Positions 36,387 through 45,762 of a stretch of DNA of 64,000 nt are shown here, in pieces. The stretch's first letter is position 1, and every line of letters starts with the position of its first letter. The DNA is from Exiguobacterium sp. TNDT2 (GTDB taxonomy: Bacteria; Bacillota; Bacilli; Exiguobacteriales; Exiguobacteriaceae), in assembly GCF_003331145.1 (NCBI RefSeq), contig NZ_QLVE01000022.1, forward strand, positions 62,001 to 126,000, in the 5' to 3' direction. The translations under genes were made by a program, and so were the position numbers. Under the pieces are notes generated by a model. That model saw nothing but the letters and a program-made list of their open reading frames with translations, was not told the origin of the DNA and ran no database searches.

Positions 36387-37784
36387 ATGGCGAAAAACAT
36401 GCCTGACATTGGCGATTATAAATATGGCTTCCATGACCGAGACATCTCGATTTTCCGTTCAGGCCGCGGCTTGACGAACGAAATCGTAGAGACGATCTCG
36501 CGCATGAAAGAAGAACCGGCATGGATGCTCGAGTTCCGCTTGAAATCACTTGAACAGTTCCGCAAAATGCCGATGCCGACATGGGGCGGCGATCTCACGG
36601 CACTCGATTTCGATGAGATCACGTACTATGTCAAGCCGTCTGAAAAGACAGAGCACTCGTGGGACGAGGTTCCTGAAGAAATCAAACGTACGTTTGATAA
36701 GCTCGGAATCCCGGAAGCGGAGCAAAAATACTTGGCAGGCGTTTCGGCTCAGTACGAGTCAGAAGTTGTCTATCACAGCATGCAAGAAGATTTCGAAGCG
36801 AAAGGTGTCATTTTCAAAGACACGGATACGGCGCTTAAAGAAGATGAAGAAATCTTCCGTGAGTACTTCGGAAAATTGATTCCGCCGACAGACAACAAGT
36901 TCGCCGCACTCAACTCAGCTGTCTGGTCAGGTGGCTCGTTCATCTACGTACCAAAAGGCGTGAAGCTCGAGCAACCGCTCCAAGCTTACTTCCGTATCAA
37001 CTCAGAGAACATGGGTCAGTTCGAGCGGACGCTCATCATCGTCGACGAGGGCGCATCTGTCCATTACGTCGAAGGATGTACAGCACCGGTCTACACGACG
37101 AACTCACTTCACTCAGCGGTCGTTGAGATTTTCGTCAATAAAGACGCATACTGCCGTTATACGACGATCCAAAACTGGGCGAACAACGTCTATAACTTGG
37201 TCACGAAGCGTGCCGTCTGTGAAGCGGGTGGATCGATGGAGTGGATCGATGGTAACATCGGTTCGAAACTCACGATGAAATACCCGGCCGTCATCTTAAA
37301 AGGTGAAGGCTCGCGCGGTATGACGCTCTCGATCGCTCTCGGCGGTAAAGGGCAACACCAAGACGCCGGCGCGAAAATGATTCACCTCGCACCGAACACG
37401 TCATCGTCAATCGTCTCGAAGTCGATTTCGAAACAAGGCGGAAAAGTCTCGTATCGCGGTATCGTCCACTTCGGCCGTAAAGCGAAAGGCGCACGTTCGA
37501 ACATCGAATGTGACACGCTCATCATGGACAATGAGTCGACGTCGGACACGATCCCGTACAACGAGATCTTGAACGACCAAGTCTCACTCGAGCACGAAGC
37601 GAAAGTCTCTAAAGTGTCAGAAGAGCAACTCTTCTACCTCATGAGCCGTGGAATCTCGGAAGAAGAAGCGACGGAGATGATCGTCATGGGCTTCATCGAG
37701 CCGTTCACGAAAGAATTGCCAATGGAATATGCCGTCGAAATGAACCGTCTCATCAAGTTCGAGATGGAAGGTTCGATTGGATAA
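36387..37784 (+). CDS. sufB: Fe-S assembly scaffold protein SufB
   Basis: The main scaffold subunit of SufBC2D. Features include [20 protein letters not shown] (split across the beta-helix entry), [10 protein letters not shown], which holds the cysteine proposed as sulfur acceptor, and the C-terminal [21 protein letters not shown] shared with SufD. 465 residues, full length. GGAGGAG precedes the ATG. The operon ends in the terminator at 37794. Confidence 0.96.
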   Translation: MAKNMPDIGDYKYGFHDRDISIFRSGRGLTNEIVETISRMKEEPAWMLEFRLKSLEQFRKMPMPTWGGDLTALDFDEITYYVKPSEKTEHSWDEVPEEIKRTFDKLGIPEAEQKYLAGVSAQYESEVVYHSMQEDFEAKGVIFKDTDTALKEDEEIFREYFGKLIPPTDNKFAALNSAVWSGGSFIYVPKGVKLEQPLQAYFRINSENMGQFERTLIIVDEGASVHYVEGCTAPVYTTNSLHSAVVEIFVNKDAYCRYTTIQNWANNVYNLVTKRAVCEAGGSMEWIDGNIGSKLTMKYPAVILKGEGSRGMTLSIALGGKGQHQDAGAKMIHLAPNTSSSIVSKSISKQGGKVSYRGIVHFGRKAKGARSNIECDTLIMDNESTSDTIPYNEILNDQVSLEHEAKVSKVSEEQLFYLMSRGISEEEATEMIVMGFIEPFTKELPMEYAVEMNRLIKFEMEGSIG

Positions 37785-37793
37785 TCGTTAAAC

Positions 37794-37827
37794 AGCGAAC
37801 TCACCGCAAGGGAGTTCGCTTTTTTTG
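37794..37827 (+). terminator. Terminator of sufCDSUB
   Basis: AGCGAACTC pairs with GAGTTCGCT and is followed by TTTTTTT. Confidence 0.92.
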
Positions 37828-37890
37828 TCGTGAAACGAGGGCGAGTCGGGTATGCTAAAAGAGAGACTGCTTTTAGGGAGGAATGATTGA

Positions 37891-38856
37891 ATGGAAACCA
37901 TTGATCCAAAAGACATTACCCGCATCGCCGTCGTCGGCGCCGGATGGGTCGGTATCAGTTTCGCCTATCAACTGTCGATGGCGGCGCTCTGTGAGGAGCT
38001 CGTCTTGATCGACTCGAACCATGCAAAAGCCGAAGGGGAGGCGATGGATCTCAACCACGGCATCTCGTTCGCCCCGAGCCCGGTCCGGATTTGGGCAGGG
38101 GACTACTCGGATTGCCGCGACGCCGATATTGTCGTCATCACGGCTGGTGCTGCTCAAAAGCTCGGTCAGACCCAAATGGACCTGGCCGAACAAAACGCGG
38201 TCGTCGTCCGTGACGTCACAAAACAAGTCATGGCGAGCGGATTCGATGGCATCATCGTCGTCGCAACAAACCCGGTCAACGTCATGGCGCACGTCGCCTT
38301 TGAGGCGTCAGGCTTGCCGAAGCACCGCGTCATCGGTTCAGGGACGGTGCTTGATACGGCCCGTCTTCGTTATAAGGTCGGCGAGTACTTCGACTTGTCA
38401 TCACGGAACTGCCACGTCTACTATATGGGCGAGCATGGCGCCGGGGGCTTCGTCGCCTGGGACAATGCCCGCATTTACGGGAAGTCGATGAAGCAGTTAC
38501 TTGAGGAGAATGAATCGTATCGCCAAGAAGATTTAGACGCCATCTATCAAGGGGTCCGCGATGCGGCGAATCAAATCATCGAATATAAGAGCGCAGCGTA
38601 CTACGCGATTGGTCTCGGGCTCCTCCGAATCGTCCGCGCCATCGTCCGCAACGAGAACTCAGTCGTGACGATCGGTGCCCATCTCGATGGAGAATACGGG
38701 GCCTCTGGGCTCCATATCGGCGTACCGGCCTTGATCGATCGGACCGGTATCCGCCAAATCGTCGAAATCGAACTGACGGACGAGGAACAACAACAGTTCG
38801 ACGCCTCGGTCGGACGGATTCGTCAAGCGATCGATAAGATTGAATCGAGTTCATAA
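37891..38856 (+). CDS. Lactate/malate dehydrogenase family protein lacking the catalytic loop arginine
   Basis: The fold is that of NAD-dependent L-lactate dehydrogenase: VVGAGWVGISFA binds NAD, D155-TA-R158 corresponds to Asp168/Arg171, and H182 (GEHG) to His195. In true LDHs the mobile loop is QKPGETR, where Arg109 polarises the keto group. Here the loop reads Q89-K-L-G-Q-T-Q95, so Arg109 is replaced by Gln; GEHGDS is also changed to GEHGAG. Length (321) is normal and the gene has its own ribosome site (AGGGAGG), so it looks expressed. It may be a slow LDH, act on another 2-hydroxyacid, or have a non-catalytic role. A standard ldh may exist elsewhere. Confidence 0.8.
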   Translation: METIDPKDITRIAVVGAGWVGISFAYQLSMAALCEELVLIDSNHAKAEGEAMDLNHGISFAPSPVRIWAGDYSDCRDADIVVITAGAAQKLGQTQMDLAEQNAVVVRDVTKQVMASGFDGIIVVATNPVNVMAHVAFEASGLPKHRVIGSGTVLDTARLRYKVGEYFDLSSRNCHVYYMGEHGAGGFVAWDNARIYGKSMKQLLEENESYRQEDLDAIYQGVRDAANQIIEYKSAAYYAIGLGLLRIVRAIVRNENSVVTIGAHLDGEYGASGLHIGVPALIDRTGIRQIVEIELTDEEQQQFDASVGRIRQAIDKIESSS

Positions 38857-38887
38857 AAAAGGCCCGGCTGCGATTGCAGCCGGGTTT
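38857..38887. terminator. Shared terminator of the LDH-like and AGCS genes
   Basis: CCCGGCTGC pairs with GCAGCCGGG around GATT. TTTTTT follows on the minus strand and TTT on the plus strand. Confidence 0.85.
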
Positions 38888-38891
38888 GTCG

Positions 38892-40292
38892 TTACGACGC
38901 CTTCTTCTCGGCGACGTCTTTCTTATAATATTTCTCGGACGTGAAGAACTCGGTCGTCAAGCGCTTCACTTCACCGCTCAACATCAAGACGGCGATCATG
39001 TTCGGGATGAGAATCATCGCGAGCATGAAGTCGAGGAAGTTCCAAATCATTTGGGCGCCGCCGATCGCACCGATGACGATCGAGGCGATATAGACGACTT
39101 TCATCAACTTCCCTGCAGTCAAACCGAACAAGTACTCAGCTTGGCGCGATCCGTAAAAGATGATGACGATAATCGTCGACAAGACGAAGAAGATGAGCGA
39201 GATCGTGACGAGCAGGCTACCCGTGTATCCGAAGTACTGTTGGAAGGCGATCGTCGTCAGAGCGGCCGGATCGTTCATCGCGCCATCCTGCGTCCATACA
39301 CCAGAAGACAAGACGACGAACGCCGTCGTGCTGCAGATGATGAGCGTATCGATGACGATGCCGATGACGGCCCAGAAGCCTTGACGGACCGGATGATCCG
39401 TCTGAGCGGCCGCATGGGCGATCGGAGCCGTCCCGAGTCCCGCCTCGTTCGAATAGAGACCACGGGCGAAGCCCCAACGAATCGTCTCGGCAATCGCGGC
39501 ACCGGCGAAACCACCAAGGGCAGCCATCGGTTGGAACGCGTACGAGAAGATGAGCCCGAGTACTTCCGGGATTTGCGAGAAGTTCATCAAGACGATGATG
39601 AACCCGGCACCGACATAGACGAGCGCCATCGCCGGGACGATGACTTCTGTTACTTTGGCGATTCGCTTCACTCCGCCGAAGACGACGAGGGCGACGAGTC
39701 CGGCGACGATAATCCCGGTCACGAGCGTGTTGCCGTTAAATGTCTCACGGACGGCCGAACTGACGGCGTTCCCTTGTACCATGATGCTCGGGATGAGTTC
39801 AATCATGAGAGCGAAAGCGAACCAGGAAGCGAGCCATTTCAACTTCAAGCCTTTGGCCATATAGTAGACGGGCCCGCCGACGAATTCCCCGGCCTCGTTT
39901 TTCTCGCGGTAACGGACAGCGAGGACGCTCTCTGAGAACTTGATGGCCATCCCGACGACGGCGATGACCCACATCCAGAAGATGGCCCCAGGTCCCCCAA
40001 ACATGATCGCGGCCGGTACCCCGATGATGTTGGCGGCACCAATCGTCGACGACAAGGCCGACGTCAGCGCTTGGCGGGGACTGATATCGCCTTCGCCTTT
40101 TGGTTTTTTAAAGACACTGCCTAACGTTTGCTGCAATATGTATAGCGGGTATCGAAATTGAAAGAATCCTAACCGAATCGTCAAATAAATTCCAGACAAG
40201 ACGAGTAATGAGATAATTGGTACTCCCCATAGCCAATTAGAAAACGACGTCACCATATTTACAAGTTGTTCCACATCACCACTCCTATCCAT
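38892..40292 (-). CDS. Sodium:alanine/glycine symporter (AGCS family)
   Basis: A 466-residue membrane protein with about 11 hydrophobic segments. AGCS signatures include GEGDISPRQALTSALSSTIG near residue 65, NIIGVPAAIMFGGPGAIFWMW and GFARGLYSNEAGLGTAPIAHA near residue 275. It imports alanine or glycine with Na+. The start codon at 40292 is about 75 bases from the divergent acyP start, so both promoters lie in a short shared gap. It ends in the bidirectional hairpin at 38857. Confidence 0.9.
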   Translation of the reverse strand: MDRSGDVEQLVNMVTSFSNWLWGVPIISLLVLSGIYLTIRLGFFQFRYPLYILQQTLGSVFKKPKGEGDISPRQALTSALSSTIGAANIIGVPAAIMFGGPGAIFWMWVIAVVGMAIKFSESVLAVRYREKNEAGEFVGGPVYYMAKGLKLKWLASWFAFALMIELIPSIMVQGNAVSSAVRETFNGNTLVTGIIVAGLVALVVFGGVKRIAKVTEVIVPAMALVYVGAGFIIVLMNFSQIPEVLGLIFSYAFQPMAALGGFAGAAIAETIRWGFARGLYSNEAGLGTAPIAHAAAQTDHPVRQGFWAVIGIVIDTLIICSTTAFVVLSSGVWTQDGAMNDPAALTTIAFQQYFGYTGSLLVTISLIFFVLSTIIVIIFYGSRQAEYLFGLTAGKLMKVVYIASIVIGAIGGAQMIWNFLDFMLAMILIPNMIAVLMLSGEVKRLTTEFFTSEKYYKKDVAEKKAS

Positions 40293-40366
40293 TATTTTAC
40301 TTATATATTGTTGCCTAACGAGACAAAGACTAAACCCATTCTTTCAAATTAGAGGAGGAGACTTAT

Positions 40367-40639
40367 ATGAAACAAGCACAGCATCTCATCGTATCAGGCC
40401 GGGTCCAAGGGGTCGGTTTTCGCTATTTCGCTCAAGCGACTGCACTCGAATACGGCATCACAGGTTGGGTCCGGAATTTGAATGATGGGACGGTTGAACT
40501 TCAAATCGAAGGAGACGCGGAGAGACTCGAATTATATAAACGCGCCCTCTATGACGGGAATCGCTTTGTCGGGGTCGAACGGATTGAAGCGGAAGACGCG
40601 ACGGTCGAATCATTCCGGAAGTTTGATATCCGTTATTGA
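40367..40639 (+). CDS. acyP: Acylphosphatase
   Basis: Small (90-residue) enzyme that hydrolyses acyl phosphates such as acetyl phosphate or 1,3-bisphosphoglycerate. The phosphate-binding loop G-R-V-Q-G-V-G-F-R19 and catalytic N37 (GWVRNLNDG) are both present. AGAGGAGGAG precedes the ATG. It is transcribed divergently from the AGCS symporter. No terminator with a clear T-run is visible in the 240 bases before brnQ. Confidence 0.95.
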   Translation: MKQAQHLIVSGRVQGVGFRYFAQATALEYGITGWVRNLNDGTVELQIEGDAERLELYKRALYDGNRFVGVERIEAEDATVESFRKFDIRY

Positions 40640-40783
40640 CCATTTTTCTCATTTACAGCTAGTCACTGAGTGCAACAAACCGATAATTTGTAAATTAAGG
40701 GAACGGTTCCATACAATAAATCCACATTTCAAAAAAATAAACATCATTTTTGTGGATAGGGTGGTCAAAAAAATGAAAGTGTG

Positions 40784-40789
40784 TATAAT
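40784..40789 (+). promoter_or_regulatory. -10 box of the brnQ promoter
   Basis: A perfect TATAAT lies 90 bases before brnQ. The -35 region (GTGGTC) is weak. Confidence 0.5.
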
Positions 40790-40807
40790 GAAATAGACCA
40801 AGCGCTA

Positions 40808-40822
40808 TATTGTCAGAAAATT
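40808..40822 (+). promoter_or_regulatory. CodY-binding site upstream of brnQ
   Basis: TATTGTCAGAAAATT matches the CodY consensus AATTTTCWGAAAATT at 13 of 15 positions. It lies just downstream of the expected start point, so CodY with branched-chain amino acids and GTP should repress brnQ. Confidence 0.75.
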
Positions 40823-40880
40823 TAGTCATTTAATTCGTCAAGTAACACGCAAGGTATTACATGTATGTGGAGGTAGTTGT

Positions 40881-42200
40881 ATGAAAAAATCGACATTATT
40901 CCCGTTAGCGTTCACGATTTTCGCATTATTCTTCGGGGCCGGGAACCTGTTGTTCCCACCGATGCTAGGTGCGATGGCAGGACAGAACCTCGTCCCAGCT
41001 CTAGTCGGCTTCGTCATTACCGGCGTCGGGCTACCATTACTCGCACTTTTCGCGGTCGCGCGGGTCGGAGGTGGATCTGACCAAATCGCTCGGTATATTC
41101 CGAAGCGGCTTGCGCTCGTCTTGACGGGATTAATGTACGTGGCGATCGGTCCGTTCTTCGGGATTCCTCGGACGGCAGCAGTTACGTATGAGATGGGAGT
41201 CGTACCGTTCCTCGGTGCACCATCTATGCTCACGCTCGCAATCAGCTCAACTGTCTTCTTCGGTTTGACATTCTTCTTGACGTTACGCGCTCAGAAATTG
41301 ATTGAAGTCATCGGTCGTATCATCACGCCAATTCTCTTGCTCTTGCTCGCGGCAATCGGAATCACGAATCTCGTGGCTCCACTCGGGAAGCCGATCGCAC
41401 CAGCAGAAGGATATGAAACGTGGCTGGGTGCGCTCGGAGAAGGCTTCAAACAAGGCTACTTGACGATGGACGTCTTCGGTGCCCTCGTCTTCGGTGCCAT
41501 CGTGCTCGTCACGCTCAAAGCGAACGGTATGACGGACCAAAAAGAAGCATCTTCACTCCTTCGGACGTCTGGAATGCTCGCCGTCACGTGTTTGATGCTC
41601 GTCTATATCTCGCTCGGGTCGATTGGAGCGAACATGACTGGGCAAACGGGAACGACAGATGGTGCAAGCTTGCTTCAAGCGTTCGCTGGTACGTCATTCG
41701 GACAAGTCGGAATGCTCACCCTCGGGGCTGCTGTCTTCCTCGCTTGTTTGACGACAGCAGTCGGACTCATCACCGAGTTCTCACGTTTCATCAGCAATAC
41801 GTTCGAGTCACTCAAGTATCATCAAGTCGTCATCGCGACGACGTTGTTCGGCTACCTCATCTCGCTCGTCGGTCTCGGCATGTTGATCGAGATTGCGGTA
41901 CCGCTTCTCACGCTGTTGTATCCGGTCATGATCGCACTCGTGCTCGTGTCGATCACAGAACGGATCCAGCGCAACCCGCACGTCGCTATGAAGGCGACAG
42001 TGTACACGGCCCTCGTGTTTTCTTTTTTCGAGACGACACACGGTTTGGCGCCGTCTGCTGCAACTGAATGGATCACGAACTTGCCGATGGCTGAGATTGA
42101 TCTCGCCTGGGCGGTTCCAACGTTGATCGTATATGTGATCACGCTTTTCTTACCGAAACAACGTTCTAATCAATCACTCGCTCAATCACACATCTCATAA
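40881..42200 (+). CDS. brnQ: Branched-chain amino acid transport protein BrnQ
   Basis: An LIVCS-family Na+ symporter for leucine, isoleucine and valine. The N-terminal ALFFGAGNLLFPPMLG and the following GPFFGIPRTAAVTYE are strong family signatures; about 12 membrane segments fit the 439-residue length. TGGAGGTAG precedes the ATG. The CodY-like box upstream gives a direct logic: import of branched-chain amino acids is turned off when they are abundant. It ends in its own terminator. Confidence 0.93.
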   Translation: MKKSTLFPLAFTIFALFFGAGNLLFPPMLGAMAGQNLVPALVGFVITGVGLPLLALFAVARVGGGSDQIARYIPKRLALVLTGLMYVAIGPFFGIPRTAAVTYEMGVVPFLGAPSMLTLAISSTVFFGLTFFLTLRAQKLIEVIGRIITPILLLLLAAIGITNLVAPLGKPIAPAEGYETWLGALGEGFKQGYLTMDVFGALVFGAIVLVTLKANGMTDQKEASSLLRTSGMLAVTCLMLVYISLGSIGANMTGQTGTTDGASLLQAFAGTSFGQVGMLTLGAAVFLACLTTAVGLITEFSRFISNTFESLKYHQVVIATTLFGYLISLVGLGMLIEIAVPLLTLLYPVMIALVLVSITERIQRNPHVAMKATVYTALVFSFFETTHGLAPSAATEWITNLPMAEIDLAWAVPTLIVYVITLFLPKQRSNQSLAQSHIS

Positions 42201-42212
42201 GCAAGTGAATAG

Positions 42213-42245
42213 ACGCCCATCCTTTGGTCAAGGATGGGTGTTTTG
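42213..42245 (+). terminator. Terminator after brnQ
   Basis: CGCCCATCCTT pairs with AAGGATGGGTG and is followed by TTTTG. Confidence 0.85.
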
Positions 42246-42314
42246 CTGTCTTATCGTTTGCTCATTCCATTCGTCAACAAGTAAAATGAAGAGACGAAAA
42301 GGAAGTGACATACA

Positions 42315-43496
42315 TTGACAACGAAACAAAAGAAACAATTGGCGATTCTCATGTTGAACATGTTCATCGCCGTAGCGGGATTTGGGATCATCATCCCAAT
42401 CATCCCTGATTATTTGAAGATGATCGGCGAAGGTGGAACCGCTGCCGGTCTTATGATCTCGGTCTTCGCGGGGGCCCAGTTGCTCATGTCACCGATTGCC
42501 GGGAAATGGGCGGACGTATACGGGCGCCGTCCGATGATTATCTTGGGTCTGATCGGATTTACCATTTCAATGAGCGTCTTTTACTTATCTGACAATCTGA
42601 CTGTCTTGTTGATTTCACGGGCCATCGGCGGCGTCGGGGCCGCATTATTGATTCCAGCCATTTTTGCTTACGTGGCGGATATCACGACGCTCAAACAACG
42701 GGCGAAAGGGAATAGTTATATTTCCGCGGCAATGTCGCTCGGAATCGTCATCGGACCAGGAGTCGGCGGCTTCTTCGCTGAATTCGGTTTGAAGGCACCT
42801 CTCCTCTTGTCGGCGATCGTCTCGCTCGTCGCCGTCATCTCGTCGATCCTTTTATTGAAGGAACCAGATCGGGAACCTTACGTTCAAACGAACGAGCGCG
42901 AATCGCTGCCGCGCCAGCTCGTGTCGTCGACACGGAAACCGTATTTCTTCGTGCTCGTCATCAACTTGGTCATGGCGTTCGGTTTGATGGCGTACGAATC
43001 CGTACTCGGGTTGTTCGTCAATGAGACTTTCAGTGCGACGCCGCAACAGATTGCGGTCATGATTACCGGGACAGGCATCGTCAGCGTCATCGTCCAACTG
43101 TTCGCCGTCGACCGTCTCGTTTCATTGCTTGGTGAGATCAAAGTCGTGCTCATCTTCATCATGCTCGCCGCGCTCGGCTTCTTGTTCTCGCTCTTTGCCG
43201 GCTCTTACGCGATTTTCTTCGCCGTCACGTTGATTATCTTCTTGTCGACCTCGATTTTACGGCCGGTGTTGAATACGCTCGTGTCGAAGATGGCCGATAA
43301 GGAACAAGGATTTGCGATGGGGATGAACAACGCCTATATGAGTATCGGGAATATCATTGGTCCGACGCTCGCCGGGATCGCGTTTGATATCGATATGCGT
43401 TATCCGTTCGTGATGGGGCTCGTCCTCTTGCTTGTGACGTTCGCCGGAACGTTGAATTGGTCGAAGCGTAAAGCAGTGGCCACGTTCGAACAATAA
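42315..43496 (+). CDS. Multidrug efflux MFS transporter (NorA/Bmr-like)
   Basis: A 393-residue transporter of the DHA1 group. Features are FIAVAGFGIIIPIIPDYL in helix 1, motif A GKWADVYGRRPMI in loop 2-3, and the antiporter motif C GIVIGPGVGGFFAEFG in helix 5. Relatives (NorA, Bmr, Blt) export fluoroquinolones and cationic dyes; the real substrate is not visible. The start is TTG 42315 behind AGGAAGTGA. The DUF72 gene follows after 14 bases and may share the transcript. Confidence 0.85.
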   Translation: MTTKQKKQLAILMLNMFIAVAGFGIIIPIIPDYLKMIGEGGTAAGLMISVFAGAQLLMSPIAGKWADVYGRRPMIILGLIGFTISMSVFYLSDNLTVLLISRAIGGVGAALLIPAIFAYVADITTLKQRAKGNSYISAAMSLGIVIGPGVGGFFAEFGLKAPLLLSAIVSLVAVISSILLLKEPDREPYVQTNERESLPRQLVSSTRKPYFFVLVINLVMAFGLMAYESVLGLFVNETFSATPQQIAVMITGTGIVSVIVQLFAVDRLVSLLGEIKVVLIFIMLAALGFLFSLFAGSYAIFFAVTLIIFLSTSILRPVLNTLVSKMADKEQGFAMGMNNAYMSIGNIIGPTLAGIAFDIDMRYPFVMGLVLLLVTFAGTLNWSKRKAVATFEQ

Positions 43497-43510
43497 ATTG
43501 AGGAGGGGAT

Positions 43511-44359
43511 ATGATGATTTATGTCGGTGTGACAGGATGGGGCGACCATAATTTACTGTATACGACCCCGGAAGAACGTAAACATAAACTATCGACCTAT
43601 GCAGGACATTTCCCGACCGTGGAAATCGATTCCTCGTTTTATGCGATTCAACCCGTGAAGAATTATGAGAAGTGGAATCAAGAGACGCCGGAAACGTTCC
43701 AGTTCGTCGTCAAAGTTTCCAGGGAAATGAGCGGACATGACCGCGAACCGAAACTACCGCTCGCCGAACTGTTCGAACGGTATCGGACGTCAGTCGAACC
43801 GTTGAAGCAGGCCGGAAAGCTACGGGCGGTGCTCGTCCAGCTCCCACCGTGGTTCGACGTCTCGAAGCCACATCTCGATTACTTGCGGACGATTCGCGAC
43901 GAGTTGAAGGATTATGACATCGCGATCGAGTTCCGCAATCCGACTTGGTTCTCTGAGGCGTTCCGGGAGCGGACGCTCGCTTTCTTGACGGAACTTCGCT
44001 TCATCAACACGATTTGTGATGAGCCGCAGACGAAAGAGAGCAGCATCCCGTTCGTGCCAGTCGTGACCAATCCGGATGTGGCCGTCGTGCGCTTACATGG
44101 GCGCAACACGGCTGGCTGGCTTAGAAAACCAGGAATGACGAGCCAAGAGTGGCGTCATGTGCGTTGTCTGTATCGTTATAGTGAAGATGAGCTACAAGAG
44201 CTCGCGGCGACCCTCCGCCAAGTTGACGTAGCAGCGAAGTCGGTGTACGTCTACTTCAACAACAACTCGGCTGGAGATGCGGTGCCGAACGCCAAGCGGC
44301 TGATTGAGATTCTCGGAGCCGAATATGAGCTCGCCCCGAGCCAAATCAGTCTGTTCTAG
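43511..44359 (+). CDS. yunF: DUF72 family protein (YunF/YecE-like)
   Basis: A 282-residue TIM-barrel-like protein of the DUF72 family. The N-terminal YVGVTGWGDHNLLY, VEIDSSFYAIQP, the VKVSREMS segment and AIEFRNPTWF are all hallmark strands with conserved polar residues. The function is not known; the barrel resembles xylose-isomerase-like or endonuclease IV-like folds. GAGGAGGGG precedes ATG 43511. It lies directly before yunD, a neighbourhood partly kept in B. subtilis (yunD-yunE-yunF). Confidence 0.88.
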   Translation: MMIYVGVTGWGDHNLLYTTPEERKHKLSTYAGHFPTVEIDSSFYAIQPVKNYEKWNQETPETFQFVVKVSREMSGHDREPKLPLAELFERYRTSVEPLKQAGKLRAVLVQLPPWFDVSKPHLDYLRTIRDELKDYDIAIEFRNPTWFSEAFRERTLAFLTELRFINTICDEPQTKESSIPFVPVVTNPDVAVVRLHGRNTAGWLRKPGMTSQEWRHVRCLYRYSEDELQELAATLRQVDVAAKSVYVYFNNNSAGDAVPNAKRLIEILGAEYELAPSQISLF

Positions 44360-44373
44360 GAAGGGGGATCGTC

Positions 44374-45714
44374 TTGAGAACGATCACGATGTATCATTAT
44401 AATGACTTACATTCGAAATTTCACAACTGGCCGCGTCTCGTCTCATTTTTAAATGAGCACCGGACAGAACAGACGCTCGTTTTCGATCTCGGCGACCACG
44501 CCGACCGGACCCATACAGCGACGGAAGTGACGCGCGGACAAGTGAACGTCCGTCTGCTCAACCGCATCCAACCGACGGCGGTCACGATTGGGAACAACGA
44601 AGGCATCACGTTCCCGCATGACTGGCTCGCTCACCTGTATGATGAGGCGGCGTTTCCTGTGTTGCTCGCGAACGTCTATCATGCGGACGGTACGAGGCCT
44701 GACTGGGCGACAGAGACGCTCATCGTCGAACGTGACGGACTCCGCATCGGACTATTCGGCGTGACGGCACCGTATGAAGAACTTTATCCCGAGCTCGGTT
44801 GGGCGATTGAAGCGCCGCATGCGGCAACGAAACGTGCGCTCGAGACGCTCCGAGACTGTGACGTCGTCATCGCGCTCAGTCACCTCGGTTTTTACGCTGA
44901 TGAGCGGCTCGCCGAGGCGTTCCCGGAAATTGATGTCATCCTCGGGGCCCATACCCATCATGTCCTCGATGACGGTGTCGTCACGAACGGCGTCTTGATC
45001 GCCCAAGCCGGAAAATATGGGCAATACGTCGGTGAAGTCCAACTCACCCTCGACGGGAACCACATCGTCGACAAGCGGGCTTGCTTGCATGATTTAACGG
45101 AACGGGACACGGATGAGGCGACGGTTTTGACTTTACAGGAAGAATATAGCCAAGCCGAGCGGTTGCTCGATGTGACGATTGCCGACACCCCGGGTTATCC
45201 GAGTGACTGGTTCGGCCCGTCCGCCATCGGGGAGCTGTTGGCAGGCGGACTGGCAGATTGGTGTGACGCGGAAGTGAGCGTGATTCCGGCCGGTGTCTTG
45301 TTAGAAGGGTTGCAGCCTGGTCACGTCACGCTCAATATGCTGCACCGCATCTGTCCGCACCCAATCAACCCTTGTCTCTTGACGCTTGACGGAGCGACGC
45401 TCATCCGCTTTTTAAACGATGTTCAAGAAGAAGCGTTCACAACGATGCATGTCCGCGGCCTCGGGTTTCGCGGAACGGTGCTCGGTGCCCCTGTCGTTCA
45501 TGGTCTCGAATTGAGGTACGGTCGCTATTATGTCCACGGACAGGAAGTCGAGCTCGACGAAACGTATCGTGTCGCCACGGTCGACATGTTTACGTTCGGT
45601 CCGCTCCTTCCGTATTTGGCCGATCAGACGAAACGTTACTTCATGCCAGAACTGCTCCGTGACGTATTACGGGAAACGATTACGACGCGTCACAATGCCA
45701 TTCGAAAAGGATAG
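44374..45714 (+). CDS. yunD: Metallophosphatase/5'-nucleotidase family protein YunD
   Basis: A cytoplasmic member of the 5'-nucleotidase family: N-terminal calcineurin-like metallophosphatase (N10-D-L-H13, FDLGDHADRT, TIGNNEG, ALSHLG, LGAHTHH) and a C-terminal nucleotidase domain ending near residue 430. There is no signal peptide, unlike secreted UshA-type enzymes. The metal-site GNHE box is GNNE here, a variation to note. The start is TTG 44374 behind AAGGGGG. Related enzymes hydrolyse UMP, other nucleotides or UDP-sugars. It probably shares a transcript with the DUF72 gene 14 bases upstream. Confidence 0.85.
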   Translation: MRTITMYHYNDLHSKFHNWPRLVSFLNEHRTEQTLVFDLGDHADRTHTATEVTRGQVNVRLLNRIQPTAVTIGNNEGITFPHDWLAHLYDEAAFPVLLANVYHADGTRPDWATETLIVERDGLRIGLFGVTAPYEELYPELGWAIEAPHAATKRALETLRDCDVVIALSHLGFYADERLAEAFPEIDVILGAHTHHVLDDGVVTNGVLIAQAGKYGQYVGEVQLTLDGNHIVDKRACLHDLTERDTDEATVLTLQEEYSQAERLLDVTIADTPGYPSDWFGPSAIGELLAGGLADWCDAEVSVIPAGVLLEGLQPGHVTLNMLHRICPHPINPCLLTLDGATLIRFLNDVQEEAFTTMHVRGLGFRGTVLGAPVVHGLELRYGRYYVHGQEVELDETYRVATVDMFTFGPLLPYLADQTKRYFMPELLRDVLRETITTRHNAIRKG

Positions 45715-45762
45715 GGACGGGACCGCTCGTCATGCTATGATAAGAAAGTGGAGGTGTGAAAC

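Noticed and set aside
38874-39935. 353-codon plus-strand frame opposite the AGCS symporter gene
   Set aside because: Extreme Asp/Arg/Glu/His content is the mirror of a hydrophobic protein; a shadow of the real gene.
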